Of a stretch of 64,000 nucleotides of DNA, positions 8,695 through 16,604 are shown piece by piece. The first letter of the stretch is position 1, and each line of letters starts with the position of its first letter. The stretch is taken from the NCBI RefSeq assembly GCF_012184415.1, contig NZ_VTOX01000001.1:682001-746000 (forward strand), in the 5' to 3' direction. Both the position numbers and the translations under genes were made by a program. Source of the stretch: Ramlibacter lithotrophicus (GTDB lineage: Bacteria; Pseudomonadota; Gammaproteobacteria; Burkholderiales; Burkholderiaceae_C). The notes beneath the pieces are model-generated. The model saw only the letters and a program-made list of their open reading frames with translations. It was not told where the DNA came from and made no database searches.

Positions 8695-9815
8695 TGCACG
8701 CGGCCGCGCGGCGCTGGTGGCTGCGCCTGCATCGCTGGCTGGGCCTCGGCCTGGGGCTGGCCCTGGCCGTGGTGGCCTTCACCGGCGCGTCGATGATCGT
8801 GCTGGAGCCGCTGGACCAGCGGCTGCACCGCGAGCTGTTCGCCGCCGCGACGCCGGACGCACCGCCGGCGTCGCTGGACGCGATGCGCCTGGCGGTGGTG
8901 CAGCGCCACGGCGCGCAAGCCAGCTTCACCATGCGCCCGCCCCGGGCGCCCGGCGACACGTTCTGGGTCCGCGTCAACGGACCCTGGCACGGCACGGTCT
9001 ATGTCGACCCCTCTACCGCGAGCATCCTGGGCCACCGCGGCGAGCGCGAAGGCGTGTTCAACTTCCTGTTCGAGCTGCACAGCACCTTGCTGCTCGGCGA
9101 CGCCGGCAAGCCGCTGTTGGCGGTGATCGCCCTGTCCTACCTGTTCCTGCTGGCGACGGGCCTGGTGCTCTGGTGGCCCAGGAACTGGCGGCAGGCGTGG
9201 CGCATGCGGTTCGACGGTGGCGCGACCCGTTCGCTGTTCGACCTGCACCGCGTGGCTGGTTCGCTGCTGGGCATCGTCATCGCGGTGTCGGTCGCCAGCG
9301 GTGCCTACATGGCGTGGAAGCCGCTGTCACGCCTGGTCACCGCGATCTCGGGCGATGCCCCAGCCAAGCCACCGGTCGTCACGTCCGTGCCCGGCGCCGC
9401 CGCCTCGCTGCAGGCCATGGCACGCACCGCACAGGCGCTCTTCCCGCAAGCGGCCATCGGCTACGTCCAGTTCACGCCACAGCCGTCCAAGCCGGTGCGC
9501 TTTCGCTTGAAGCTGCCGGATGATCCGCACCCGAACGGCCTCACGTCCGTCTGGTTCCACCCGGTCACCGGTGCCGTGCTCGCGCTCCACCGCTGGGACG
9601 AACTCGACGCCGGCACCAAGGGCAATTCATACATGTACCCGCTGCACACCGGCGAGCTGGGCGGCGTTGCGCACGAGGTGCTGAACGCCGTCTGCGGCTT
9701 CGCGCTCTTCGGGCTGGGCCTCACCGGCACCTGGTTGTGGTGGCGACGCCGGCGCACGAGGGGCCCCGCCCCGGCGCAGCGCGCCGGATCGGCGTGGCGG
9801 CGCCATCCCTTCTGA
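8694..9815 (+). CDS. PepSY-associated transmembrane domain protein
   Basis: A 373-aa inner-membrane protein. It opens with WWLRLHRWLGLGLGLALAVVAFTGASMIV, the typical first helix of PepSY_TM proteins ('lHrwlGl..gl.l...tG'). Further helices lie near residues 140-160 (AVIALSYLFLLATGLVLWWPR), 185-205 (LHRVAGSLLGIVIAVSVASGAYM) and 335-355. The second 'LHR..G' repeat and the closing 'GLGLTGTWLWWRRRR' are also family features. Such proteins often sit beside siderophore receptors, and some act as ferric-siderophore reductases or flavin-linked reductases in the inner membrane. The stop of the receptor and this start share one base (TGATG), so the two are translationally coupled. Confidence 0.88.
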   Translation: MHAAARRWWLRLHRWLGLGLGLALAVVAFTGASMIVLEPLDQRLHRELFAAATPDAPPASLDAMRLAVVQRHGAQASFTMRPPRAPGDTFWVRVNGPWHGTVYVDPSTASILGHRGEREGVFNFLFELHSTLLLGDAGKPLLAVIALSYLFLLATGLVLWWPRNWRQAWRMRFDGGATRSLFDLHRVAGSLLGIVIAVSVASGAYMAWKPLSRLVTAISGDAPAKPPVVTSVPGAAASLQAMARTAQALFPQAAIGYVQFTPQPSKPVRFRLKLPDDPHPNGLTSVWFHPVTGAVLALHRWDELDAGTKGNSYMYPLHTGELGGVAHEVLNAVCGFALFGLGLTGTWLWWRRRRTRGPAPAQRAGSAWRRHPF

Positions 9816-9830
9816 CCCGCGACGGCGCCG

Positions 9831-11900
9831 CTACAGATCGACCTGCAGCGTCGCCAGCACGCCGCGTCCCGGCTGCGGCATCCGCCCCTGGCTGTAATCG
9901 ACCCCGCGGAAGTAGTAGTCGCGATCCAGCAGGTTGTTGATCCCGAGGCCCGCCTTCATCCGGGTTCCCTTCCACGCGAACGCGTAGCCCACCTGCGCAT
10001 TCCAGACCACGTAGGACGGGATGCGGCCCACGGAGCCGGTCGCATTCTCGGTCGACGTGTTGGCTCCATCGCTGTACATGTCGCTCTGGTAATGGCCGTT
10101 CAGGTTCCAGGTCCAGCCATCGCTGCGCCAGGTCGCCTGCACGCCGAGCTGGCGGCGCGGCGCGTACGGCAACTCCTTGCCCGCGAAGGCGCCCGACTGC
10201 TGCTCGGTGTCAACAAGGGTATACGCGGCACCGACCTCGAGTCCGCGCACCGCCTGCGGCCGCCATTTCGCCTCCAGCTCGGCGCCCTGGTGCCGTGCCT
10301 GGCCCAGGTTGCGGAAGCCGACGGTGGCATTGACGAATTCCAGCTTGTTGTCGAACTGGAAGCGGAACGCCGTGGCGGCGAAGTCCAGTTGCGGCGTGGC
10401 GGCCCAGCGCAAGCCGGCCTCGTAATTCTTCGCGCGCTCCGCCGCCAGGTCGCCGCCGAAGGTGATCTGCGTGAACTGCACCGGACGCAGCGACCGGTGC
10501 GCATTGGCGAAGAGGAACAGCGCGTCCGTTGCCTGCCAGCCGATGTCCAGCCCGGGCAACCAGTCTTTCGTCGTGTCGTTGGTCCGGGTGCCTGCCGCGT
10601 TGTTGCGATAGGCGAGCCGCACGTCTTCATGGCGCACGCCCGGCGTGATCTTCAGCCGCCCGTCCAGCAGCGAGATCGTGTCGCTGAGGTAGGCGGCGTA
10701 GGCGTCGTTCTCGAAGCGCCAGTCGCGCGGCACGGCGTAGGCGCCGGTGGCCAGGTTGGTGGCGTCGACCTTGTAGTCCACCTCTTCGCGCATGTAGCGC
10801 AAGCCTGCCATCAGCTTCTGCCTGACCGGCCCGGAGAGATCCAGGCTCACGCTGGGCTCGGTGCCGTAGACGCGAAACTGGCGCGGCGACGATTGCCGCA
10901 GGGTCGAGGCTGCATCGGCGCTGGCGGCGTTGCCGAAGGCGAAGATCCGCTCGCTGCGATGGCCGAAATTCTTCCACTGCACCTGCGCGCCGCCGGCCAG
11001 CTTGTGGGTGACCGTCAGGTGGGCGCGCGTCGTGTCGCCGTCGAAGCGGTCCAGTGGCCGGGTCGACTGCTCGCGGTCCTGGGCGTAGGCGCGCGGCGTG
11101 AGGGCGCCGGGCAGTTCGTTGCGCGTCGTGTAATGCTGGACACCGGCCTTCAGGTCGGTGCGGTCGGTCGGAAACCATTCGGCGTCGAGCGACAGGTTGC
11201 GCACCGAGGTCTTCGAATGCGCGCGTTCGCCCTCCCCCTCGATCGCATTGGCCTGCACCTGGAGCCCGAGGCTTTCGCCGACGAAGCCGCCCAGCCGTGC
11301 GTAGCTGTCGGTCAGCACGCGTCCCGACCTGGCCACCGATACGCTCTCCTTCGCGGTGAAGGTGCGCTCGTTCGGGATCCGCTTGGTCACGAAGTTGATC
11401 ACCCCGCCGACGTTGTTCGGGCCGTAGTGCACCGCCACGCCGCCGCGGGCGACGTCGACCGCCTGCACGGCCTGCAGCGTCAGCGGAAAGAGCGACGCGC
11501 CGGTCTGCCCGTACGGCGCCAGCGTCAGGGGAATGCCGTCCTGCAGCAGCAGGACCTGCTCGCTGCGCAAGGGATTGAGGCCGCGCACCCCGATGTTGGG
11601 CAGGATGCCGGTGCCGCTTTCGTCGGCGATGGCGAGGCCCGGCACCTGCCGCAAGGCGTCCTCGAGGGTGCGGCTGCCGCTGTCGGCGAGCTCGTTCTCG
11701 GTCAGGACGGTGCGGGCCCCTGGGTGCTTGCGAGCCACGGCCGGGGTCGGCGGGCCGAGCCAGTCTGACGTGACCACCACGGGCGGCAGCGTGGCGGCAC
11801 CGGCGGCAGTCTGGGCGGTGGCCGCGCCGCTGCCGAGCAGCGTAGCGATGGCCAGCAGGACCGGGGAGCGGCGGAGCCGGCGAGGAGTTTCTTCATTCAT
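9831..11900 (-). CDS. TonB-dependent receptor, FecA-like
   Basis: A 689-aa outer-membrane receptor. Signal peptide residues 1-32 end in SGAATAQ. The plug begins with a TonB-box-like TLPPVVVTSD. It then has 'ENELADSGSRTLEDALRQVPGLAIADESGTGILPNIGVRGLNP' and 'LLLQDGIPLTLAPYGQ', which resemble the ferric citrate receptor group (FecA, Fe3+-dicitrate). The barrel ends with '..GRGVLATLQVDL'. The ATG at 11900 was chosen over earlier in-frame starts because it begins a proper signal peptide. No FecI/FecR pair or FecA signalling extension is present, so control is probably by Fur directly through the upstream palindrome. It converges on the PepSY gene, leaving only 15 bases between them. Confidence 0.92.
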   Translation of the reverse strand: MNEETPRRLRRSPVLLAIATLLGSGAATAQTAAGAATLPPVVVTSDWLGPPTPAVARKHPGARTVLTENELADSGSRTLEDALRQVPGLAIADESGTGILPNIGVRGLNPLRSEQVLLLQDGIPLTLAPYGQTGASLFPLTLQAVQAVDVARGGVAVHYGPNNVGGVINFVTKRIPNERTFTAKESVSVARSGRVLTDSYARLGGFVGESLGLQVQANAIEGEGERAHSKTSVRNLSLDAEWFPTDRTDLKAGVQHYTTRNELPGALTPRAYAQDREQSTRPLDRFDGDTTRAHLTVTHKLAGGAQVQWKNFGHRSERIFAFGNAASADAASTLRQSSPRQFRVYGTEPSVSLDLSGPVRQKLMAGLRYMREEVDYKVDATNLATGAYAVPRDWRFENDAYAAYLSDTISLLDGRLKITPGVRHEDVRLAYRNNAAGTRTNDTTKDWLPGLDIGWQATDALFLFANAHRSLRPVQFTQITFGGDLAAERAKNYEAGLRWAATPQLDFAATAFRFQFDNKLEFVNATVGFRNLGQARHQGAELEAKWRPQAVRGLEVGAAYTLVDTEQQSGAFAGKELPYAPRRQLGVQATWRSDGWTWNLNGHYQSDMYSDGANTSTENATGSVGRIPSYVVWNAQVGYAFAWKGTRMKAGLGINNLLDRDYYFRGVDYSQGRMPQPGRGVLATLQVDL

Positions 11901-11945
11901 GAGGGCAATCCTGTGTTGTTGAGCTTGTTCATTCGCATGCTTGTA

Positions 11946-11964
11946 AATGCGAATGATTCGCATT
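11946..11964. promoter_or_regulatory. Fur-like box, perfect 9-1-9 palindrome
   Basis: AATGCGAATGATTCGCATT is a perfect inverted repeat around a single central G and closely resembles beta-proteobacterial Fur boxes (AATGAGAATNATTCTCATT). It lies 45 bases ahead of the FecA-like receptor start on the minus strand and 47 bases ahead of the 79-aa gene on the plus strand, so it can serve both. Confidence 0.8.
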
Positions 11965-12011
11965 ATAGTGAGCCAACTTTTCCGCACGCAAGCGCCACCT
12001 AGAGGGAACAG

Positions 12012-12251
12012 ATGAGCACCAATCGCGCGTCACGTCACGATTCCAGCCTCCTCGCCGCCGCCGACGTCGGCAGCATCAGCTGTTCGGCCGAAGGCGTGAT
12101 CACCGTCGCCGTGGGCTACGTCAGCCTGCGACTGGAGGGGCCGGCCTTCCGCGAACTCCATGCCTTGATCACGGCCGCCAAGCAGCGCCTGGACCTGGAG
12201 CCGGCCGCCGGTTCAGCGCTCGCCCGTCCCGCGCTGCCGGGCCTGCACTAG
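12012..12251 (+). CDS. Hypothetical protein, 79 aa, in Fur-controlled pair
   Basis: A small soluble protein with no signal peptide or membrane helix. The core GVITVAVGYVSLRLEGPAFRELHALITAAKQRL predicts two beta strands followed by a helix. A good ribosome-binding site (GAGGGAA) precedes the ATG. It starts 47 bases from the perfect Fur-like palindrome and is followed 11 bases later by the DUF2325 gene, so the two are probably co-transcribed under iron control. I do not recognise a named domain. The pairing suggests an iron-starvation accessory role, but that is inference. Confidence 0.7.
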   Translation: MSTNRASRHDSSLLAAADVGSISCSAEGVITVAVGYVSLRLEGPAFRELHALITAAKQRLDLEPAAGSALARPALPGLH

Positions 12252-12262
12252 GGCGGGCCCAC

Positions 12263-13555
12263 ATGTGCACCAGCGAATCCACGCCGCCGAACATCCTGGT
12301 GCGGCCCGGCACTGGCGGCCTGGCGCCGGCCGCGCGGTTGCCGGCGCCCGCTGCGGCGCTGCCCACGACGGGCGCCGGCTCGCGGCGTCGCCGCCTCTGG
12401 GACCTGGACGGCCACGCGCACTGCCCCGTGCTCGGCGTGTGCCTTCCGCTGCCGGTGCTGCGCAAGCTCGCCCGGAAGGTGCTGGGGCAGCAAGCACCCG
12501 CCGACGATTACGAACTGCATTGCACCGCCGTGGCCGAGTGCAAGCAGCGCAGCGCGCTCGGCGCAGCCGTGCAGCGCGAACTGGATGCGCGCTACCAGCA
12601 GGCCGTGCGGCAGTCGGCACTGGCCAAGACCGACGAGGCGCTGGCGGCCTGGTGGCAGCAGGCGCTCGAGCGGCATGACATCGCCGGGCCGCTCTGGGCC
12701 ACCCTCACCCATCCCCGCTGCACGCCGCAGCTCGCTAAGCAGGTGGAGGGCGACGTCCACATGCTGCAGCACCAGGTGGGCATGGCCACGCGGGTCGACC
12801 TGCTGCGGTTCGACGCGCTGGTGAAGGAAAACGCCGCTCTCGTGCGCGAGCTCGCGGCGGCCAATCAGCGCAGCATCCGCCAGGAGCAGGAGCAAACGCG
12901 ACTTGGCCAGCTGCAGCAAGCTGAGATGGCAAGGCTGCGCACGCAGCTGATCGGCCATGAATCGACCGCCGCGCGATTGCGGCACGAGCTGAGCCGGCTC
13001 GAAGCCGCCGCCCGCGACCTGCCCGCGCGACTGGCGCTGGCCCGTGAACGCGACGAGCTGCGCCAGCGCCAGAATGAACTGCAGCAGATCGTGCTCCAGG
13101 CCCGGTCGGAAGCAAACCGGCAGCGCCGGAGGGCCGAGGAAGCCGAAGCGATGCAGCAGTGCATTGCGCCGAAGCCGCAGCGCGCCGACGCGGACCAGCT
13201 GCCGGCACTGGCCGAGCGCGCGATCCTTTGCGTGGGCGGCCGCCCGGCGAGCGTGCCGGCCTATCGCCAACTGGTCGAGCGAACCGGCGGCCGCTTCCTG
13301 CATCACGACGGCGGCGTCGAGGACAACGCCTCCAGGCTCGACACGACCTTGTCGGCCGCGGACCTCGTGATCTGCCAGACCGGCTGCATCAGCCACAGCG
13401 CCTACTGGCGGGTGAAGGACCATTGCAAGCGCACCGGCAAGCGCTGCATCTTCGTCGTGAACCCGAGCACCGCCGGACTGGCGCGAGCGCTGCAGGCATT
13501 CGCTCCAGCCGCCGAGCCGGGCGGGGACCGTCCTGCAACGACGCCGGTCAGCTGA
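12263..13555 (+). CDS. DUF2325 domain-containing protein
   Basis: A 430-aa cytoplasmic protein. Residues 1-150 are a family-specific N-terminal region. Residues 185-315 are strongly helical and rich in Glu, Arg and Gln, giving a coiled coil. The C-terminal DUF2325 domain (about 325-415) has its hallmark segments: AILCVGGRPASVPAYRQLVE, then FLHHDGGVEDN, then ICQTGCISHSAYWRVKDHCKRTGK. The domain has a Rossmann-like look with conserved histidines and cysteines, but its reaction is not established. It is often found among iron-acquisition genes in Burkholderiales, and here it follows a Fur-like box and the 79-aa gene. Its last bases overlap the end of a bacterioferritin remnant on the other strand. 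Confidence 0.9.
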   Translation: MCTSESTPPNILVRPGTGGLAPAARLPAPAAALPTTGAGSRRRRLWDLDGHAHCPVLGVCLPLPVLRKLARKVLGQQAPADDYELHCTAVAECKQRSALGAAVQRELDARYQQAVRQSALAKTDEALAAWWQQALERHDIAGPLWATLTHPRCTPQLAKQVEGDVHMLQHQVGMATRVDLLRFDALVKENAALVRELAAANQRSIRQEQEQTRLGQLQQAEMARLRTQLIGHESTAARLRHELSRLEAAARDLPARLALARERDELRQRQNELQQIVLQARSEANRQRRRAEEAEAMQQCIAPKPQRADADQLPALAERAILCVGGRPASVPAYRQLVERTGGRFLHHDGGVEDNASRLDTTLSAADLVICQTGCISHSAYWRVKDHCKRTGKRCIFVVNPSTAGLARALQAFAPAAEPGGDRPATTPVS

Positions 13556-13666
13556 CCTCGCTCATCTGCGACTGCAGATAGCGCTGCGACCCCACCTTGC
13601 CGAGACCGTGAGCTCGTTCCTGAGCTGGGTCTGCAGAAGCTGGATGACCTGTGGATCGTCTTGCAT
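13548..13666 (-). pseudogene. bfr: Bacterioferritin remnant with large internal deletion
   Basis: Read on the minus strand from the ATG at 13666 (GAGGGGG just upstream), the frame gives MQDDPQVIQLLQTQLRNELT, the standard bacterioferritin N-terminus. About 60 bases in, near 13601-13608, the sequence jumps. In another frame it gives LGKVGSQRYLQSQMSEVS and a TGA at 13548, which is the standard bacterioferritin C-terminus (compare 'LIQKMGLQNYLQAQ' in E. coli Bfr). The middle of about 120 residues is gone, including the ferroxidase-site and heme-binding residues. The two ends are out of frame, so no working protein can be made. The family is normally about 158 aa. The remnant's end overlaps the last codons of the DUF2325 gene. 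I am confident of the identity but not of how recent the deletion is. Confidence 0.85.
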
Positions 13667-13749
13667 TGGTGCCCCCTCGGAGCACGGCTGGCGATTGTGT
13701 CATGCCGACGATCAAGGCGTGGTCGACGGAATGCAGGTAAGGTCCACTC

Positions 13750-14202
13750 ATGAAGATCGGTGAGCTTGCCGCGGCATCGGACACCGCCGTCGAAACCGTC
13801 CGCTATTACGAGCGCGAGGGACTCCTGCCCGCGCCGGCGCGCACTGACTCGAACTACCGCTCCTACGACGGCGACCACCTGGCCCGATTGCAGTTCATCC
13901 GGTACTGCCGCGGCCTGGACATGTCGCTCGACGAGATCCGGGTGCTCCTGCGCCTGAAGGACTCGCCGCACGAGAACTGCGCGGACGTGAACGCGGTACT
14001 GGACGAGCACATCGGCCACGTGAGCCGGCGCATCCGCGAATTGCGTGCGCTCGAGAAGGAACTCGGGGAACTGCGCGCCCAGTGCCAGGAGGCGCGGGAA
14101 GCGCAGGACTGCGGCATCCTCGAACGGCTGGCACGAGCCTCGAACACACCGAAGAAGGCTCCCGCCAGCCCTCACCTCAAGGACGTCCATCGAGCGGCTT
14201 GA
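13750..14202 (+). CDS. cadR: MerR family regulator, Cd(II)/Pb(II)-responsive (CadR/PbrR type)
   Basis: A 150-aa repressor-activator. Residues 1-70 are the MerR winged helix: MKIGELAAASDTAVETVRYYEREGLLPAPART, where RYYE.eGLl is diagnostic. A long dimerisation helix covers about 80-112. Metal-binding cysteines are Cys77 (ENCADVN), Cys112 (AQC) and Cys121 (DCGIL), close to the C77/C112/C119 set of CadR. An extra Cys53 lies in the DNA-binding half. It should twist its target promoter open when divalent soft metal is bound. Unlike most family members it is not divergent from its target: it lies directly upstream in the same direction, and its stop codon falls inside the operator of the next gene. 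Confidence 0.9.
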   Translation: MKIGELAAASDTAVETVRYYEREGLLPAPARTDSNYRSYDGDHLARLQFIRYCRGLDMSLDEIRVLLRLKDSPHENCADVNAVLDEHIGHVSRRIRELRALEKELGELRAQCQEAREAQDCGILERLARASNTPKKAPASPHLKDVHRAA

Positions 14203-14229
14203 CCCTGGAGCGGCTTCAGGGTTTCCAAT
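14199..14229 (+). promoter_or_regulatory. MerR-type promoter/operator for the CDF transporter
   Basis: A -35 box TTGACC (14199-14204) and a -10-like TCCAAT (14224-14229) are separated by 19 bp, the over-long spacer that MerR regulators need. Within the spacer an inverted repeat at 14202-14222 has arms ACCCTG and CAGGGT and inner arms AGC/GCT, with only one mismatched pair. The regulator's own TGA stop lies inside the -35 region. Confidence 0.85.
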
Positions 14230-14253
14230 GGCGGGACCAAGAGGAAACCACCG

Positions 14254-14886
14254 ATGTCCGCCACCTGCAGTTGCCAGTCCGGCTGTTCCAGCGCCCCCGC
14301 CGACCCGCGCTTTCGCAAGGCGCTGTGGGTCGCCCTGGTCCTCAACGCCTTGATGTTCCTGGTCGAGCTGGGGGCCTCCTGGGCGTCAGGATCGGTTTCG
14401 CTGATGGCCGACTCGGTCGACTTCTTCGGCGATGCCGCCAACTACGCCATCTCGCTGGCGGTGCTCGCCATGGCGGCTTCGGTGCGGTCGAAAGCGGCCA
14501 TCGTCAAGGCGGCCACCATGGGTGCGTTCGGCGTCTTCGTCCTCGCCAAGGCGCTCTACAACCTGCAGGCCGGCGTCGCGCCGGAGCCGATCACCATGGG
14601 CGCGGTGGGACTGGCCGCGCTCGCCGTCAACGCGGGGGTCGCCCTGATGCTGTTCCGCTTCCGCTCGGGCGACGCCAACATGCGCTCGGTCTGGATCTGC
14701 TCGCGCAACGACGCCCTCGGCAACGTCGCCGTCATGCTGGCCGCGGCCGGCGTGTTCGGCACCGGCAGCGCCTGGCCCGACCTGGCAGTCGCCGGCGTGA
14801 TGGGCGTGCTGGCGATTGCCGGCGCAAGCACCGTGCTGAGCCATGCCCGCCGGGAGCTGGGTGGAGGTGCGGCACACGCTCGCTGA
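14254..14886 (+). CDS. Cation diffusion facilitator family transporter
   Basis: A 210-aa inner-membrane metal exporter. It starts with a cysteine-rich tail (CSCQSGCSS, residues 5-13) that could bind metal. Helices follow: 27-45 (LWVALVLNALMFLVELGAS), 50-75 carrying the CDF site SVSLMADSVDFFGDAANYAISL, then 80-100, 115-135, 155-175 and 180-198. The second half-site appears as 'WICSRNDALGNVAVMLAAAG' with Asn-Asp in place of the more usual His-x3-Asp. The protein is shorter than ZitB/CzcD (about 300 aa) because the cytoplasmic C-terminal domain is absent. It follows the CadR-like gene by 51 bases and has its own MerR-type promoter, so it should be induced by Cd, Pb or Zn. The metal is inferred from the regulator. 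Confidence 0.88.
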   Translation: MSATCSCQSGCSSAPADPRFRKALWVALVLNALMFLVELGASWASGSVSLMADSVDFFGDAANYAISLAVLAMAASVRSKAAIVKAATMGAFGVFVLAKALYNLQAGVAPEPITMGAVGLAALAVNAGVALMLFRFRSGDANMRSVWICSRNDALGNVAVMLAAAGVFGTGSAWPDLAVAGVMGVLAIAGASTVLSHARRELGGGAAHAR

Positions 14887-14925
14887 ACGTCCCGGCCGGG
14901 ATGGTGCCGTCACCGGCGGCGCGCT

Positions 14926-15876
14926 TCAGTCAATCGGCGGCTGCGGCAGCGGCTCGCCCGCCCCGGTGCGCTCCAGGATCAGGCCGTAGTGCTCCGGCCG
15001 GCGGTGCTTGCCGAAATTGAAGATGTTCTGGCGGTACAGCTCGCCCAGGCGCAGGTCGGCATTGGCGGTGATCACCTCGTCGTCCTCGCTCAGCGTCCGC
15101 GCCACGATCTCGCCGGTCGGAGCGACGATGACCGAACTGCCGAACATGTGGAAGCCGTCCTCGCTGCCGCACTTGGCCGCCGCCGCCACCCACATGCCGT
15201 TCATGTGGGCGTTGCCTTGCAGCGCCAGCAGGTGCGTGGTCGTGCGCAGGTGCGTCGGCTCGTCCCAGTTGATGTTGTACGACGGCGTGTTGTAGCCCAG
15301 CACCACCAGCTCGGCGCCCTGGAGTGCCATCACGCGGTAGGTCTCCGGCCAGCGCCGGTCGTTGCAGATGCACATGCCCAGCCGCGCGCCCATGGTGTCC
15401 CACACGCCGAAGCCGCGGTCGCCCACCTGGAAGTACTTCTTCTCCAGGTGCTGGAACGGCACGCCTTCCTTGCGCTCGGCGTGGCCCGGCAGGTGGATCT
15501 TGCGGTATTTGCCGACGATGGTGCCGGACGGATCGACCAGGATCGCCGTGTTGAATGGCCGGCCGTCGCGCGTCAACTCCGCGTACCCCAGGTGGAAGCC
15601 GATCTCCAGCCTTCTCGCCTCGTCGAACAGCGGCTGGACGACCGGGTTGGGCATCGCGGTCTCGAAGAACCTGGCTTGCGCCTCCTGCTCGTCCATCCAG
15701 TAACGCGGGAAGAAGGTGGTGAGTGCGAGCTCGGGGAACACCACGAGCCGGGCCCCGCGCCCCTTGGCCTCGCGCATCATCTGCAGCAGGCGTTTGACCA
15801 CCGATTCGCGCGAGTCGCGCAGGTGCACGGGCCCCAGCTGGGCCACGGCCAGGGCGATCGTTCGTTTCTCGTTCAA
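14926..15876 (-). CDS. Carbon-nitrogen hydrolase, N-carbamoyl-D-amino-acid-hydrolase-like
   Basis: A 316-aa nitrilase-superfamily enzyme. The catalytic triad is visible: Glu in VVFPELALTTFFPR, Lys in KYRKIHLPGH, and Cys in GMCICNDRRWPETYRVMALQGAELV. The 'CNDRRWPE' form, the long 'IHLPGHAE' segment and the 'YNTPSYNINWDEPTHLRTTTHLLALQ' region match N-carbamoyl-D-amino acid amidohydrolases (about 304-316 aa). The reaction would be removal of CO2 and NH3 from a carbamoyl amino acid. The start is a TTG that shares bases with the stop of the racemase gene (TTGA overlap), with GGAGAG seven bases upstream. The exact amino-acid substrate cannot be read from sequence. Confidence 0.88.
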   Translation of the reverse strand: MNEKRTIALAVAQLGPVHLRDSRESVVKRLLQMMREAKGRGARLVVFPELALTTFFPRYWMDEQEAQARFFETAMPNPVVQPLFDEARRLEIGFHLGYAELTRDGRPFNTAILVDPSGTIVGKYRKIHLPGHAERKEGVPFQHLEKKYFQVGDRGFGVWDTMGARLGMCICNDRRWPETYRVMALQGAELVVLGYNTPSYNINWDEPTHLRTTTHLLALQGNAHMNGMWVAAAAKCGSEDGFHMFGSSVIVAPTGEIVARTLSEDDEVITANADLRLGELYRQNIFNFGKHRRPEHYGLILERTGAGEPLPQPPID

Positions 15877-16604
15877 GCTTGTCTCTCCATTGGTGTGTGG
15901 CAGCGCCGGATCGCCGTCCGGGCCAGCGCATCGATCGAATCTGTCAGGACGGCGCCGAACTCGCCGCGGCTGGCGTGGGGCACCGCCAACGGCAGTTCGG
16001 TGCAGCCGAGCACCACCGCCCGGGCGCCGCGTGCGACCAGCCGCCTTATGCAGGCAGCCGCCGGCGCGAACCCCCGTTCGGCGTCGTTCGCCTTGACGGC
16101 GTCGATCGCTTCCGCGCACAGCCGCACCTCCTCGGGTTCGGTCGGCAGCACCGGGAAGCCATGCCGCCGCAGCGGCTCGCCGTAGAGGTCCAGCTGCAGC
16201 GTCGCGGCGGTACCCATCAGGCCGACGCGGCAGCCGGCGACGCCGAGGCGCTCCAGGTCGTCGCGGACCGACTCGACGATGTGCAGCACGGGCAGGCTGG
16301 TGGCGGCCGCGAGCTGGTCGTACCAGAGATGGGCGGTGTTGCAGGGGATCGCGATGAGGGTCGCGCCGGCGCGTTCCAGCAGGCGCAAGCCGGCGACCAT
16401 CGCCGGCAGCGGATCCTCACCCTGCCCGAGCCGGGCCGAGGAGCGGTCCGGCACGCGCGGATCGTTGCACAGGACGAGCGGGATGTGGTCCTGGTCGCGC
16501 GCCGCCGGCGTGAGGGCCACCATTCGGCTCGCGAAGGTCGCGCCCGCCATCGGCCCCATTCCGCCCAGTACCCCCAGCACCTGCACGTTCTTGACTTCGT
16601 TCAT
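15873..16604 (-). CDS. Aspartate/glutamate racemase family protein
   Basis: A 243-aa enzyme of the Asp/Glu/hydantoin racemase fold. The N-terminus VLGVLGGMGPMAGATFASRMV is characteristic of aspartate racemases. The two catalytic cysteines are in IAIPCNTAHLWYD and VVLGCTELPLAV, so both acid-base residues are present. It ends by overlapping the TTG start of the N-carbamoylase-like gene, implying a joint job. A racemase plus a carbamoyl-amino-acid hydrolase would let both enantiomers of a carbamoyl or free amino acid be used, as in hydantoin pathways, although no hydantoinase is present in the window. A promoter is expected in the 628-base gap upstream but I could not assign it. Confidence 0.88.
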   Translation of the reverse strand: MNEVKNVQVLGVLGGMGPMAGATFASRMVALTPAARDQDHIPLVLCNDPRVPDRSSARLGQGEDPLPAMVAGLRLLERAGATLIAIPCNTAHLWYDQLAAATSLPVLHIVESVRDDLERLGVAGCRVGLMGTAATLQLDLYGEPLRRHGFPVLPTEPEEVRLCAEAIDAVKANDAERGFAPAAACIRRLVARGARAVVLGCTELPLAVPHASRGEFGAVLTDSIDALARTAIRRCHTPMERQA

